From NCBI RefSeq assembly GCF_001552475.1, contig NZ_BCRG01000004.1, positions 186,001-250,000 of the forward strand: DNA of 64,000 nt. Direction: 5' to 3'. This stretch comes from Microbacterium oleivorans NBRC 103075. Its GTDB lineage: Bacteria > Actinomycetota > Actinomycetes > Actinomycetales > Microbacteriaceae. This document shows positions 44,979 through 53,573 of this stretch, one piece after another. The position numbers and the translations under genes were made by a program. The notes beneath the pieces were generated by a model that was not told the origin of the DNA, did no database searches, and saw only the letters and a list, made by a program, of their open reading frames with translations. Numbering within the stretch: the stretch's first letter is position 1; each line of letters starts with the position of its first letter.

Positions 44979-46133
44979 ATGACCGCCACCACTGTCGACG
45001 TGCTCCCGTGGGGCGAGGTCTGGGGCCAGGATGAGGCCGTCGCTCAGTTGCGGGCTGCGGCATCCGACCCCTCGCAGATGTCGCACGCGTGGCTCATCAC
45101 CGGTCCACCCGGATCCGGACGATCGACCCTCGCCTACGCGTTCGCCGCCGCTCTCATCGCAGAGCCCGGGGATGAGAACTCGATGCGTCAGGTGATGGCT
45201 CGGACGCATCCCGATCTCGCCGCGCTCCGGACCGAGGGCGTCATCATCTCGATCAAAGACGCGCGCTCGCTCGTGGAGCGGTCTTACTTCTCGCCGTCGC
45301 TCGGCCGGTACCGCGTCATGATCATGGAGGACGCCGACCGCATGGTCGAGCGGACGAGCAACGTCCTCCTGAAGGCCCTCGAAGAACCGCCGGAGCAGAC
45401 CGTTTGGATCCTCTGCGCTCCCAGTGACGCCGACCTCCTGCCCACGATCCGCTCGCGCGTGCGCATTCTGCGGCTCCGCGAGCCCGATGTCGCCGACGTC
45501 GCCCGACTCATCGTGCAGCGCACCGGCGTCGACGAAGTGATCGCCGAGCAGTCCGCCCGGCTCGCCCAGCGCCACATCGGCATGGCGCAACGCCTCGCGA
45601 CGGATGCCGCCTCTCGCGAGCGTCGTGAGCGCACTCTGCGGGGCGTCCTGCGCGTTCGTGGTGTCGGCGACGCCGTCGAGGTCGCTGCGAGCATCGTGCA
45701 GTCCGCCACCGACGACGCGAAGGCGCTGACCGCGACGCGGGACGAGGGGGAACGGGAAGCGCTGCTCCGCACCCTCGGCGTCCCGCCGGGAAGCGCGGTC
45801 CCTCCCGCTGTCCGCAGCCAGGTGAGCGCCCTCGAGGATGAGCAGAAGCGTCGCGCCACCCGAAGCCTCCGCGACGGGATCGACCGGGTGCTGACGGATC
45901 TCGAGTCGCTCTACCGCGACACGCTCATGCGCCAGTTCGGTCGCGACACCGACCTCATCAATCGCGAGCTGACCGCCGACATCGAGGCGCTTGCTTCGGC
46001 CTGGACGCCGCAGCACACCCTCACCGTGCTCGACGCGATCGCGCTCACGCGGACGAACCTGCAGGGCAACGCCGCTCCTGCCCTCGCGCTCGAGAGCATG
46101 CTGATCACCGTCGCGACGGGACGCACGCAATGA
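44979..46133 (+). CDS. holB: DNA polymerase III subunit delta'
   Basis: This clamp-loader subunit partners DnaX. The protein has 384 residues. The N-terminal AAA+ domain has a degenerate P-loop (GPPGSGRST, with Arg in place of Lys), so ATP hydrolysis is doubtful, as expected of delta'. The segments SIKDARSLVERSYFSP, MIMEDADRMVE, and VLLKALEEPP with SRVRILRL follow. The C-terminal collar domain is Arg- and Glu-rich. The gene follows tmk but has its own predicted promoter, and its stop overlaps the next gene (ATGA). Confidence 0.93.
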   Translation: MTATTVDVLPWGEVWGQDEAVAQLRAAASDPSQMSHAWLITGPPGSGRSTLAYAFAAALIAEPGDENSMRQVMARTHPDLAALRTEGVIISIKDARSLVERSYFSPSLGRYRVMIMEDADRMVERTSNVLLKALEEPPEQTVWILCAPSDADLLPTIRSRVRILRLREPDVADVARLIVQRTGVDEVIAEQSARLAQRHIGMAQRLATDAASRERRERTLRGVLRVRGVGDAVEVAASIVQSATDDAKALTATRDEGEREALLRTLGVPPGSAVPPAVRSQVSALEDEQKRRATRSLRDGIDRVLTDLESLYRDTLMRQFGRDTDLINRELTADIEALASAWTPQHTLTVLDAIALTRTNLQGNAAPALALESMLITVATGRTQ

Positions 46134-47683
46134 TCCGGGGAGCGTGGCGTCGCGCCGCGGCCGCACTCCTGGCCGCGGGGACGATCGCCGCCGTGCTGGT
46201 CGCCTGCACACCCAAGGTGAATACGGATGCCGCGCCGAGCCGCGCGCCCGTGACGAAGGGCGCGCCGGTCGGTTTCGAGGAGTACTACGGCCAGAAGGTC
46301 GCGTGGGAGAAGTGTCGCGGGCTCGATGAGGGGGACTACTTCTGCGCTTCGATCACGGCTCCGCGCGATTGGACCGACCCGAAGGGCGAGGACATCGAGC
46401 TCTCGGTGATCGTCCGCATCGCATCGAGCGGAGACGCGAAGGGTTCGCTGTTCGTCAACCCGGGTGGACCGGGCGCCAGTGGCGTCGACCTGGTGCAGCA
46501 GTCGGCGGGATTCGCCGTCGGAACCGATCTCCTCGACAGCTACGACGTCGTCGGCTTCGACCCGCGCGGCGTCGGGCGGTCGACGGCCGTCCGCTGCTTC
46601 GACGCCGCCGCGATGGACGACTACCTCTTCGACACCCCTGCCGCTCCGCGGGGCTCCGCGGAGCGGGCGAAGGAGCAGCGTTCATCGGCCGAGGCCTTCG
46701 CTCGCGCGTGCGAGACGAACAGCGGCGGGCTCCTCCCATTCGTCACGACGCAGAACGCCGCTCGTGATCTCGATCTGCTCCGTGGAGTGCTCGGCGACGA
46801 GAAGCTCTCATACCTCGGGTACTCGTACGGATCGTTCCTCGGTGCGACGTACGCCGAGCTGTTCCCTCAGAACGTCGGCCGCGTCGTCCTCGACGGCGGG
46901 CTCGACCCATCGATTCCGAGCGCCGTCGTCGGCGCCCGGCAGGCAGCGGGATTCCAGTCGGCCCTCGACGCGTTCCTGACGAGCTGCGTCGGCGGACCCG
47001 ACTGCCCGTTCGACGGCCCGCTCGCGACGGCTCAGCAGCAGCTCTCCGATGCTCTCGCCGCCGTCGACGCATCCCCGCTGAAGGCGACCGACGGCCGGAT
47101 GCTGGGCGCCGACGCCCTCTCCTTGGGGATCATCTCGGCGCTCTACAGCGAGAGCAACTGGTCGCGGCTGTCGTCCGCCCTCACCTCCGTGCTCGAGGGC
47201 GATGCCGACGACATGTTCGAGCTGGTCGACCAGTACTACAACCGCTACGACGGGATGTACCTCGACAACTCCACCGAGGCGTTCTCGGCATACAACTGCA
47301 TGGACTACCCCGCTGACCCCGCCGACGTGGTCGAGGCTGCGAACAAGGACGTGGCCGAGAAGGCGCCGACCTTCGCGCCCTACTGGAGCTCGGACGTCAA
47401 CCTCTGCGACGCGTGGCCGTACCCCCCGACGGGAACCCGGAACGAGATTCACGCCGACGGGGCGGCGCCCATCCTCGTCATCGGCACGACGAACGACCCG
47501 GCCACCCCGTACGAGTGGTCGGCGGCTCTCGCCGAGCAGCTGAACTCAGGCATCCTGCTGACCCGCGTGGGGGAGGGGCACACCGGCTTCAACAAGGGGA
47601 ATGCGTGCATCGACGACACCGTCGTCGCGTACTTCGACGACGGCACGGTGCCGGAGGGCGACGTGCGCTGCGAGGCAGGATGA
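46130..47683 (+). CDS. S33-type alpha/beta-hydrolase lipoprotein (tripeptidyl aminopeptidase-like)
   Basis: The protein has 517 residues. A signal peptide ends in lipobox VLVAC (Cys near 26), so it is predicted to be anchored on the outside. The oxyanion segment NPGGPGASG (near 112) and the nucleophile elbow GYSYGS (Ser near 231) are typical of the S33 tripeptidyl aminopeptidases of Streptomyces. The catalytic Asp is in TTNDPATP and the His is in GEGHTGF near the C terminus. Substrates are probably extracellular peptides. It is coupled to holB by an ATGA overlap. Confidence 0.88.
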   Translation: MIRGAWRRAAAALLAAGTIAAVLVACTPKVNTDAAPSRAPVTKGAPVGFEEYYGQKVAWEKCRGLDEGDYFCASITAPRDWTDPKGEDIELSVIVRIASSGDAKGSLFVNPGGPGASGVDLVQQSAGFAVGTDLLDSYDVVGFDPRGVGRSTAVRCFDAAAMDDYLFDTPAAPRGSAERAKEQRSSAEAFARACETNSGGLLPFVTTQNAARDLDLLRGVLGDEKLSYLGYSYGSFLGATYAELFPQNVGRVVLDGGLDPSIPSAVVGARQAAGFQSALDAFLTSCVGGPDCPFDGPLATAQQQLSDALAAVDASPLKATDGRMLGADALSLGIISALYSESNWSRLSSALTSVLEGDADDMFELVDQYYNRYDGMYLDNSTEAFSAYNCMDYPADPADVVEAANKDVAEKAPTFAPYWSSDVNLCDAWPYPPTGTRNEIHADGAAPILVIGTTNDPATPYEWSAALAEQLNSGILLTRVGEGHTGFNKGNACIDDTVVAYFDDGTVPEGDVRCEAG

Positions 47684-47715
47684 GGGGCGCGTTCGCAGCA
47701 TCCCGTCAGACCCTG

Positions 47716-47721
47716 TAAGCT
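47716..47721 (+). promoter_or_regulatory. -10 box of tRNA-Thr
   Basis: TAAGCT lies 30 bases before the mature tRNA, implying a precursor 5' leader of about 24 bases. Confidence 0.45.
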
Positions 47722-47751
47722 CGATGATCGTGCAACGCGCGAGCGAAGCGC

Positions 47752-47827
47752 GCCACCTTAGCTCAGACGGCAGAGCGATTCACTCGTAATGAATAGGTCA
47801 AGGGTTCGATTCCCTTAGGTGGCTCCA
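47752..47827 (+). tRNA. tRNA-Thr(CGT)
   Basis: The acceptor stem GCCACCT pairs with AGGTGGC. The anticodon loop CTCGTAA gives CGT, reading ACG. The T arm contains GGTTCGATTCC. The 3' CCA (47825-47827) is encoded. Confidence 0.95.
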
Positions 47828-47844
47828 GAACAGAGGACACACGG

Positions 47845-48234
47845 GTGACACAGGCCCTCGATGCGATTCTCGAAATCTTCACGTGGGTCGGATTCGGGGC
47901 GGCATTCGCCCTCGGAATCGTGTCGGTGATCGTGTGGGCGTCCGACGGCAGCTGGCTGCGGGCAGAGGCGTACCTCGATGAGGACGGTCATACCCTTCGC
48001 TGGCTCGACAGCGAGGGCGACGTGAACTCGGCAGACGTCGCCGACCAAGATCGTCACCGGGTCGGCGCGGACCACACAGCACAGATCTGGTACCGCCACG
48101 GCTGGCGGGACCGGATGCGGTTCACGCGCCGCCCGCCCGTGCTGCGGCTCCTCGTGGGGCTCACCCTCGGCGGGGCCGCCCTGGGCCTCGCGGCGACGGT
48201 GGCATCTGTCGTCGCATACTTCGTCCGCGGCTGA
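47845..48234 (+). CDS. small hypothetical membrane protein
   Basis: I do not recognise a family for this protein of 129 residues. It has an N-terminal hydrophobic segment (TWVGFGAAFALGIVSVIVWA, near 14-33), a soluble acidic/His-rich middle (ADQDRHRVGADHT, residues about 65-77, then WYRHGWRDRM) and a second hydrophobic segment near the C terminus (LRLLVGLTLGGAALGLAATV). The GTG start lies 17 bases after tRNA-Thr, and no separate promoter is seen, so it is probably transcribed through the tRNA. The gene order suggests a conserved small membrane protein of Microbacteriaceae. Confidence 0.7.
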   Translation: MTQALDAILEIFTWVGFGAAFALGIVSVIVWASDGSWLRAEAYLDEDGHTLRWLDSEGDVNSADVADQDRHRVGADHTAQIWYRHGWRDRMRFTRRPPVLRLLVGLTLGGAALGLAATVASVVAYFVRG

Positions 48235-48248
48235 TCACGCGCTCCATA

Positions 48249-48285
48249 TTGCTGAAAAAGCGTATATCTAGATAATCTAGGTATA
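48249..48285 (+). promoter_or_regulatory. promoter and operator-like palindrome at the MMPL gene start
   Basis: TTGCTG (48249-48254), 16 bases and GATAAT (48271-48276) form a good sigma-A promoter, and the ATG lies 8 bases after the -10. A near-perfect inverted repeat covers the -10 and ends on the A of the ATG: TATATCTAGAT (48263-48273), one central A, then ATCTAGGTATA (48275-48285), with one mismatch. It is the most AT-rich stretch seen around any start here. A repressor bound there would block transcription of the transporter. The regulator is not encoded next door. Confidence 0.65.
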
Positions 48286-50519
48286 TGTCTCCTGCATCGA
48301 CGCCTTCCCGATGGCTGCGCATCGCGCTGCCGCTCGTCCTCGTCGTCATCTGGCTGGCCGGTGGCTCGATCGGTGGACCGTACTTCGGCAAGGTCGACGA
48401 GGTCTCGACCAACGACCAGTCGACCTTCCTGCCGCAGAGCGCCGAGTCGACGCAGGTGCAGGAGCGCCTGGACGACTTCCTCGGCGGCGATGCGATTCCC
48501 GCCCTCGTCGTGTTCGACGCCGGTCGCGCGCTCGACGACGCGCAGCTGCAGGACGTGCAGGCTCTCACCGACGAGATCGGTGCCCTCGACGGCGTGCAGG
48601 AGGTGTCCCCGGCGATCCCGTCCGAGGACGGGGAAGCGGCGCAGGTCGTCGTCTCGATCGATGCCTCGGGCGAGGTGACCGACATCGTCGGAGAGGTTCG
48701 AGAGCTGGTCGCTGCAGATGCACCCGAGGGCGTGAAGGCCTGGGTGACCGGCCCCGCCGGCTTCACCGCGGACCTCGCGACCGGTTTCACCGGCATCGAC
48801 GGGCTGCTGCTGCTCGTCGCGCTCGGTGCCGTCTTCGTGATCCTCGTGATCGTCTACCGCTCGCCGCTCCTGCCTCTCCTCGTGCTGCTGACCTCGGTGT
48901 TCGCCCTCTGCGTCGCGCTCCTCAGCGTGTGGTGGCTCGCCAAAGCCGAGATCGTCGTCCTCAACGGCCAGGTCCAAGGCATCCTCTTCATCCTGGTCAT
49001 CGGCGCCGCGACCGACTACGCGCTTCTCTACGTCGCCCGCTTCCGTGAGGCGATCGGGGAGGGGAGGAAGAGGTGGGATGCCGCGACCACCGCCTGGAAG
49101 GGGGCGGTCGAGCCGATCCTCGCCTCCGGCGGCACCGTCATCGCGGGGCTCCTCTGCCTCCTTCTCAGCGACCTCGCGAGCAACCGCGCCCTCGGCCCCA
49201 TCGCCTCCATCGGCATCGCGTTCGCGATGCTCTCGGCGCTCACGTTCCTCCCGGCTCTCCTCGCCCTGGTGGGGCGCGCGGCATTCTGGCCGTTCATCCC
49301 CAAGGCGGGCATGACAGAGCTCCCCGTCGACTTGACCCAGCCCACCCGAGGCCTCTGGGCGAGGCTCGCGCGGTTCGTCGCGCGCCGCGCGCGGATCGTC
49401 TGGATCGTCTCCACGGTCGTGCTGCTCGCGGCATCCGTCGGTGTGACGCAGTTGAAGGCCGACGGCGTTCCCGCGAGCGAGCTCGTTCTCGGGGCGTCTC
49501 AGGCCCGCGACGGGCAGGCCGCCCTCGCCGAGCACTTCCCGGCGGGATCCGGCAGCCCGCTCTATGTCATCGTCCCCGAGGCCGAGGCGCCCGATGCGGC
49601 GGAGCTCATCGCGGATCAGGCCGGCATCGAGTCGGTGGGTGTCGTGTCGGCCGATGCGCCTGCCGGCCAGGCCGACGTCGCCGTCGAGGGCGGCCAGCTC
49701 GTCCTCACCGCGCAGGGACCTCCCGGAACGGCCGCGCCGGCACCCACCGTCGACGGCGGCGACGTCATGCTCGTCGCGACCCTCTCGGACGCCGCCGACT
49801 CGATCGCGGCGGAGGACACCGTGCGCGATCTGCGCGAGGCGATCTCCGGGACCTCGCTCGACGCCGTCGTGGGCGGCACCACGGCCGTCGACCTCGACAC
49901 CAACGACACGTCGATCCGCGACCGGACGGTCATCATCCCCGTCATCCTCGTGGTGGTCCTGCTGATCCTCATGCTGCTGCTGCGGTCGATCCTCGCTCCC
50001 GTGCTCCTGATCCTCAGCGTCATCGTCTCGTTCGCGGCGGCACTCGGAGTCAGCGCACTCGTGTTCAACGACGTGTTCGGCTTCCCTGGCGGCGACCCGG
50101 CGGTGCCGCTCTACGGTTTCGTCTTCCTCGTGGCGCTGGGGATCGACTACAACATCTTCCTGATGTCGCGGGTGCGCGAGGAGTCCGTTCGCCACGGGAC
50201 GCGCCGGGGCATCCTCCGCGGGCTCGTCGCGACGGGCGGGGTGATCACCTCCGCCGGGCTCGTGCTGGCGGCGACGTTCGCGGCGCTCGGCGTGATCCAG
50301 ATCCTGTTCCTCGTGCAGCTCGCGTTCATCGTCGCGTTCGGCGTGCTGCTCGACACCTTCATCGTGCGCTCGCTCCTCGTGCCGGCGCTCGCGTACGACA
50401 TCGGGAAGGCCATCTGGTGGCCGTCGAAGCTTTCGCGCGTCGATGCCGACGACTCGCCGGAGGCTTCGGTCGCCGAAGAGATGACGCGAGCCGAGTACCG
50501 GCGGACGCTCGATTCGTGA
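48285..50519 (+). CDS. MMPL-family (RND) membrane transporter
   Basis: The protein has 744 residues and about twelve hydrophobic segments in two homologous halves. Each half has an extracytoplasmic loop (about 45-165 and 385-520) and conserved membrane motifs (VIGAATDYALLYVARFREA in the first half, ALGIDYNIFLMSRVREES in the second). The Asp-Tyr pairs in these motifs are proton-relay residues of the MMPL family, which exports lipids, drugs or cell-envelope components. The start is supported by a leaderless promoter within an operator-like palindrome. It is convergent with the DUF3054 gene. Confidence 0.93.
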   Translation: MSPASTPSRWLRIALPLVLVVIWLAGGSIGGPYFGKVDEVSTNDQSTFLPQSAESTQVQERLDDFLGGDAIPALVVFDAGRALDDAQLQDVQALTDEIGALDGVQEVSPAIPSEDGEAAQVVVSIDASGEVTDIVGEVRELVAADAPEGVKAWVTGPAGFTADLATGFTGIDGLLLLVALGAVFVILVIVYRSPLLPLLVLLTSVFALCVALLSVWWLAKAEIVVLNGQVQGILFILVIGAATDYALLYVARFREAIGEGRKRWDAATTAWKGAVEPILASGGTVIAGLLCLLLSDLASNRALGPIASIGIAFAMLSALTFLPALLALVGRAAFWPFIPKAGMTELPVDLTQPTRGLWARLARFVARRARIVWIVSTVVLLAASVGVTQLKADGVPASELVLGASQARDGQAALAEHFPAGSGSPLYVIVPEAEAPDAAELIADQAGIESVGVVSADAPAGQADVAVEGGQLVLTAQGPPGTAAPAPTVDGGDVMLVATLSDAADSIAAEDTVRDLREAISGTSLDAVVGGTTAVDLDTNDTSIRDRTVIIPVILVVVLLILMLLLRSILAPVLLILSVIVSFAAALGVSALVFNDVFGFPGGDPAVPLYGFVFLVALGIDYNIFLMSRVREESVRHGTRRGILRGLVATGGVITSAGLVLAATFAALGVIQILFLVQLAFIVAFGVLLDTFIVRSLLVPALAYDIGKAIWWPSKLSRVDADDSPEASVAEEMTRAEYRRTLDS

Positions 50520-50525
50520 GGACGG

Positions 50526-50912
50526 TCAGTGCCGGCGGCGGGCGATCAGTGCCGCGATCGCCCGCCAGCCGACCAGCAGGACGAGCAGGACGATCGTCGC
50601 GACGATGACGAACGCGACCTGCACGCCCTGACCCGACAGCGCCCGCAGAAGCATGCCACCGACGACCGTGACCACCCAGACCGGGATGCCGGTTCGCACG
50701 ACCGCTCGCGGTGCCCGCCACGCAAGCGACACGAGCCAGCCGACGACGAGTGCCGCGAGGAACGGCCCTGCCGTCGTCGCGAGCCCGGCGAACACCGCTT
50801 CGGTGTGACTTGCGCGACCGATTGCCGCGAAGACTGTGACGAGGACGACGTCGATTCCGAACGCGGCGAGTATCCCGCCGGTCGTGTTGGTGTGACGGGC
50901 GTGAGCGGCCAT
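50526..50912 (-). CDS. DUF3054 membrane protein
   Basis: The protein has 128 residues and four predicted membrane helices. DVVLVTVFAAIGRASH and the TAGPFLAALVVGWLVS and GTVRT-type (here AVVRTGIPVWVVTVVGGM) segments are those of DUF3054. The function is unknown. A leaderless promoter supports ATG 50912. It is divergent from pncA, with 71 bases between the starts. Confidence 0.88.
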   Translation of the reverse strand: MAAHARHTNTTGGILAAFGIDVVLVTVFAAIGRASHTEAVFAGLATTAGPFLAALVVGWLVSLAWRAPRAVVRTGIPVWVVTVVGGMLLRALSGQGVQVAFVIVATIVLLVLLVGWRAIAALIARRRH

Positions 50913-50918
50913 CCCGCC

Positions 50919-50924
50919 AGCGTA
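50919..50924 (-). promoter_or_regulatory. -10 box, leaderless start of the DUF3054 gene
   Basis: TACGCT on the minus strand lies 6 bases before ATG 50912. Confidence 0.5.
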
Positions 50925-50971
50925 GCGGCGCCGACTGTGGCGCTGAGCCCACCCGCGGCCCCATCTGGTCG

Positions 50972-50977
50972 TACTCT
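50972..50977 (+). promoter_or_regulatory. -10 box, leaderless start of pncA
   Basis: TACTCT lies 6 bases before ATG 50984. Confidence 0.5.
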
Positions 50978-50983
50978 CGAGAC

Positions 50984-51583
50984 ATGACTCGAGCCCTGTT
51001 CATCGTCGATGTGCAGAACGATTTCACCGAGGGCGGCGCCCTCGGCGTCGACGGCGGTGACGCGGTCGCTGCGGCTATCACGGCGCACCTGGCCGCTCAC
51101 GCCGCCGACTACGACGTGATCGTGGCCTCGCGCGACTGGCATGACGGCGACGGAGACAACGGCGGGCACTTCTCGGCCGCCCCCGACTTCGTCGATTCGT
51201 GGCCGGTGCACTGCGTCGCCGGCAGCCCCGGTGCAGACTACGACCCGGGCCTCGACACCTCCGCCGTCACCCACCACGTGAAGAAGGGTCAGGGCATCCC
51301 CGCCTACTCGCTCTTCGAAGGCGTGACGGATGCCGGTGAGACGGTCGCCGACATCCTCACCTCCCACGGGGTGGTCGAGGTGGACGTCACCGGGATCGCG
51401 ACTGATCACTGCGTTCGCGCCTCGGCCCTCGACGCGATCGCGCACGGTCGACACGTGCGGATTCTCACCGACCTCATCGCCGGCGTCGCCCCCGCGCCGA
51501 GCGAAGCGGCCCTCGCCGAGCTCGCCCACGCCGGGGCGGAGCTGGCCTCGGCCGCAGACCACAGCGACGAGGGCGGTCAGTGA
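50984..51583 (+). CDS. pncA: isochorismatase-family nicotinamidase
   Basis: Nicotinamidase hydrolyses nicotinamide to nicotinic acid for NAD salvage. The 199-residue protein has the catalytic Asp in FIVDVQNDFTEGGAL. The metal site is ASRDWHDG with a following HFS, and the general-base Lys lies in VKKGQ. The nucleophile Cys is in TGIATDHCVRASAL (Cys near 143). This arrangement is that of PncA rather than of other isochorismatase-like hydrolases. The DUF2510 gene overlaps its stop (GTGA). Confidence 0.92.
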   Translation: MTRALFIVDVQNDFTEGGALGVDGGDAVAAAITAHLAAHAADYDVIVASRDWHDGDGDNGGHFSAAPDFVDSWPVHCVAGSPGADYDPGLDTSAVTHHVKKGQGIPAYSLFEGVTDAGETVADILTSHGVVEVDVTGIATDHCVRASALDAIAHGRHVRILTDLIAGVAPAPSEAALAELAHAGAELASAADHSDEGGQ

Positions 51584-52218
51584 GCCGCCAAGCGCCGGCG
51601 GGCTGGTACGCCGATCCGGGCGAGCCGGGACAGCTGCGCTGGTGGGACGGGACGGACTGGGCCACCGACACGGTCGCGACGCCTGCGTCCGCCCCTGCTG
51701 CATCGCCGGCACCCGCACCCGCACCCGCACCCGCGGCCGCTGCCAGCACGGCAGGACCCGCCCGAGCCGGCACCATCTGGATCTGGCTGGCCATCGCGGC
51801 ATCCGCTCTGCCCCTCTACACGGGCGTGTTCCTCGACACCGCCGCCTTCGCTCGGCTTGGCGGATCATCCTCGGGGCTGACCCCGGCCGCCGGGATCGTC
51901 GCCGGCCTCGCCTCCCTCATCGTCGTGGACCTCGTCCTCGGGGCGTTCGCCGTGCTGTTCGCGTGGCTCGACCACCGCGCGCTCCGCCGCCGCGGCATCG
52001 AGGCACCGTTCGCGTGGGGGTGGGCAGCCCTCGCCGCCGTGGCCACCCTCGGTGTCTACGTCGTCGGACGCACGGTCATCGTCCGCCGCCGCACCGGCGG
52101 CGGCCTCGCTCCCGTGTGGGTCTGGCTGGCCGCGACCCTCGTGGGACTCGTCGTCTTCGCCGTGTGGATCACGGCGTTCTCGGACGCGGCCTGGATGGCG
52201 GTGACGACCGCGCGCTGA
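51580..52218 (+). CDS. DUF2510 domain-containing membrane protein
   Basis: The protein has 212 residues. The N-terminal DUF2510 motif (AGWYADPGEPGQLRWWDGTDW) spans about residues 5-25. An Ala/Pro repeat linker follows, then four hydrophobic segments. DUF2510 is a common short module at the N terminus of actinobacterial membrane proteins and its role is unknown. GTG 51580 is coupled to the pncA stop. Confidence 0.85.
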   Translation: MSRQAPAGWYADPGEPGQLRWWDGTDWATDTVATPASAPAASPAPAPAPAPAAAASTAGPARAGTIWIWLAIAASALPLYTGVFLDTAAFARLGGSSSGLTPAAGIVAGLASLIVVDLVLGAFAVLFAWLDHRALRRRGIEAPFAWGWAALAAVATLGVYVVGRTVIVRRRTGGGLAPVWVWLAATLVGLVVFAVWITAFSDAAWMAVTTAR

Positions 52219-52280
52219 TCTTCACGCGATGGTCACCTGCGGTTCATCGCCCTCGGACGACGTCGCCTGAGCATGGGGGA

Positions 52281-53468
52281 ATGACTCGTCTTCGCGTGCT
52301 GTCGCTCTACGAAGGTCTGTTCTCCGGCGGTGCGCGAGTACTGCACACGAACGTCGTCACCGGTCTGCATGTCGACGGGTCGCATGACCATGCCGTCCTC
52401 TCGCTCGCCTCGCAGGCCCGCCGCGAGGGCGCCCTGCAGCCCATGACGGACGACCCGCGATACCGGTGGCTCCGCGAGGCGGGCATCGAGGTCTCGGATC
52501 TCGGACGCGAAGCGAGCGCCGTCGCCCCCGATCCCGACAGCTTCACGACGGCCGAGCTCGACGTCGCCGCAGCCGCGGTCGCTCGGGCCGACATCATCCT
52601 CACGCTCAAGGAGCAACCACTCGGACTCCTCCTGGCGCTGGACGCCCGGGGTCTCCTCCCCGATGTCCCGATCGCTGCGTGCCTGCACCGCTCCGACCCG
52701 ACGCACTCGGGTGCTGCCCTCCGCTGGTTGGCTGAGCTGGCGGCATCCGGTCGCCTCACTTCGACGATCTCGTGCGCCGACTCGACCAGCGACGCCTACG
52801 CCCGCTTCACGCCGCCGTCGGTCGAGCGGCTCGTGATTCCGAACGGGATCGACCTCGCGCGCTACCGTCCCAAGGCGAACGAGCGGATGCCGCTGCGCAC
52901 CCGCCTCGGCATCGCCGCGAACGCTCCCGTCGTCCTCTTCGCGGCACGCTTCGACGCGATGAAGGACCCGGGCCTGTTCCTCCGCGCGGTCCGGGCGCAC
53001 GCGGCGAAGGACAGCCGTGCGCAGTACCTCATGTGCGGAGCGGGCATGACCGACGACAACGCAGCGCTGACGGCGGCAATCGCCGAGGCCGGCGCCCCGG
53101 TCGAACGGATCCACCGGCTGGGCATCCGCGACGACATGCCGCGTGTCTATCGCGCCGCTGACATCGTCGCCCTGACGAGCGCGTTCGGCGAGGCGTCGCC
53201 CCTCTGCCTCATCGAGGGCGCGGCGAGCGGCGCGACTCCGGTCACGACCGCGGTGGGGGATTCGGCGCAGATGGTCTCCGGTTTCGGGCTCGTCACCCCC
53301 CACGACGCGGACGCGATCGCCGCGGCGTGGGCAAAGGTCATCTCCCGCCGTCCCGACTATCGCGCCGCGGCGTTGGCGGCCCGGCCGCGACTGGGAGCGG
53401 AGCGCATGCTCGACGAGTACCGCGGCGCAATCGACGGCCTCAGAGAGCGGGCCGAAGCGGCCGCCTGA
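52281..53468 (+). CDS. family 4 glycosyltransferase
   Basis: The protein has 395 residues. It has the GT-B fold: an N-terminal domain (LRVLSLYEGLFSGGARVLH) and a C-terminal nucleotide-sugar domain with the linker IPNGIDLARYRPK, VLFAARFDAMKDPGLF and EASPLCLIEGAASGATPV. The last segment is the E-x7-E region of GT4 retaining transferases. The donor and acceptor are unknown. ATG 52281 is preceded by a GGGGGA stretch. It lies 105 bases upstream of the Pls-type NRPS gene on the same strand, but the spacing and a separate -10 box make a shared transcript uncertain. Confidence 0.87.
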   Translation: MTRLRVLSLYEGLFSGGARVLHTNVVTGLHVDGSHDHAVLSLASQARREGALQPMTDDPRYRWLREAGIEVSDLGREASAVAPDPDSFTTAELDVAAAAVARADIILTLKEQPLGLLLALDARGLLPDVPIAACLHRSDPTHSGAALRWLAELAASGRLTSTISCADSTSDAYARFTPPSVERLVIPNGIDLARYRPKANERMPLRTRLGIAANAPVVLFAARFDAMKDPGLFLRAVRAHAAKDSRAQYLMCGAGMTDDNAALTAAIAEAGAPVERIHRLGIRDDMPRVYRAADIVALTSAFGEASPLCLIEGAASGATPVTTAVGDSAQMVSGFGLVTPHDADAIAAAWAKVISRRPDYRAAALAARPRLGAERMLDEYRGAIDGLRERAEAAA

Positions 53469-53512
53469 GCGGATGCCGGTGGGGCGGGCACGGGCTGTTT
53501 CTTTCGACCCGC

Positions 53513-53518
53513 TACCCT
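53513..53518 (+). promoter_or_regulatory. putative -10 box of the Pls-type NRPS gene
   Basis: TACCCT lies 55 bases before GTG 53574. No -35 is clear. It suggests a leadered transcript starting near 53525. Confidence 0.35.
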
Positions 53519-53573
53519 GTGGGGCCTCGGCACTCCGTGCAGAGACACCGGCCCCCACCCGAACGGCGACGCT

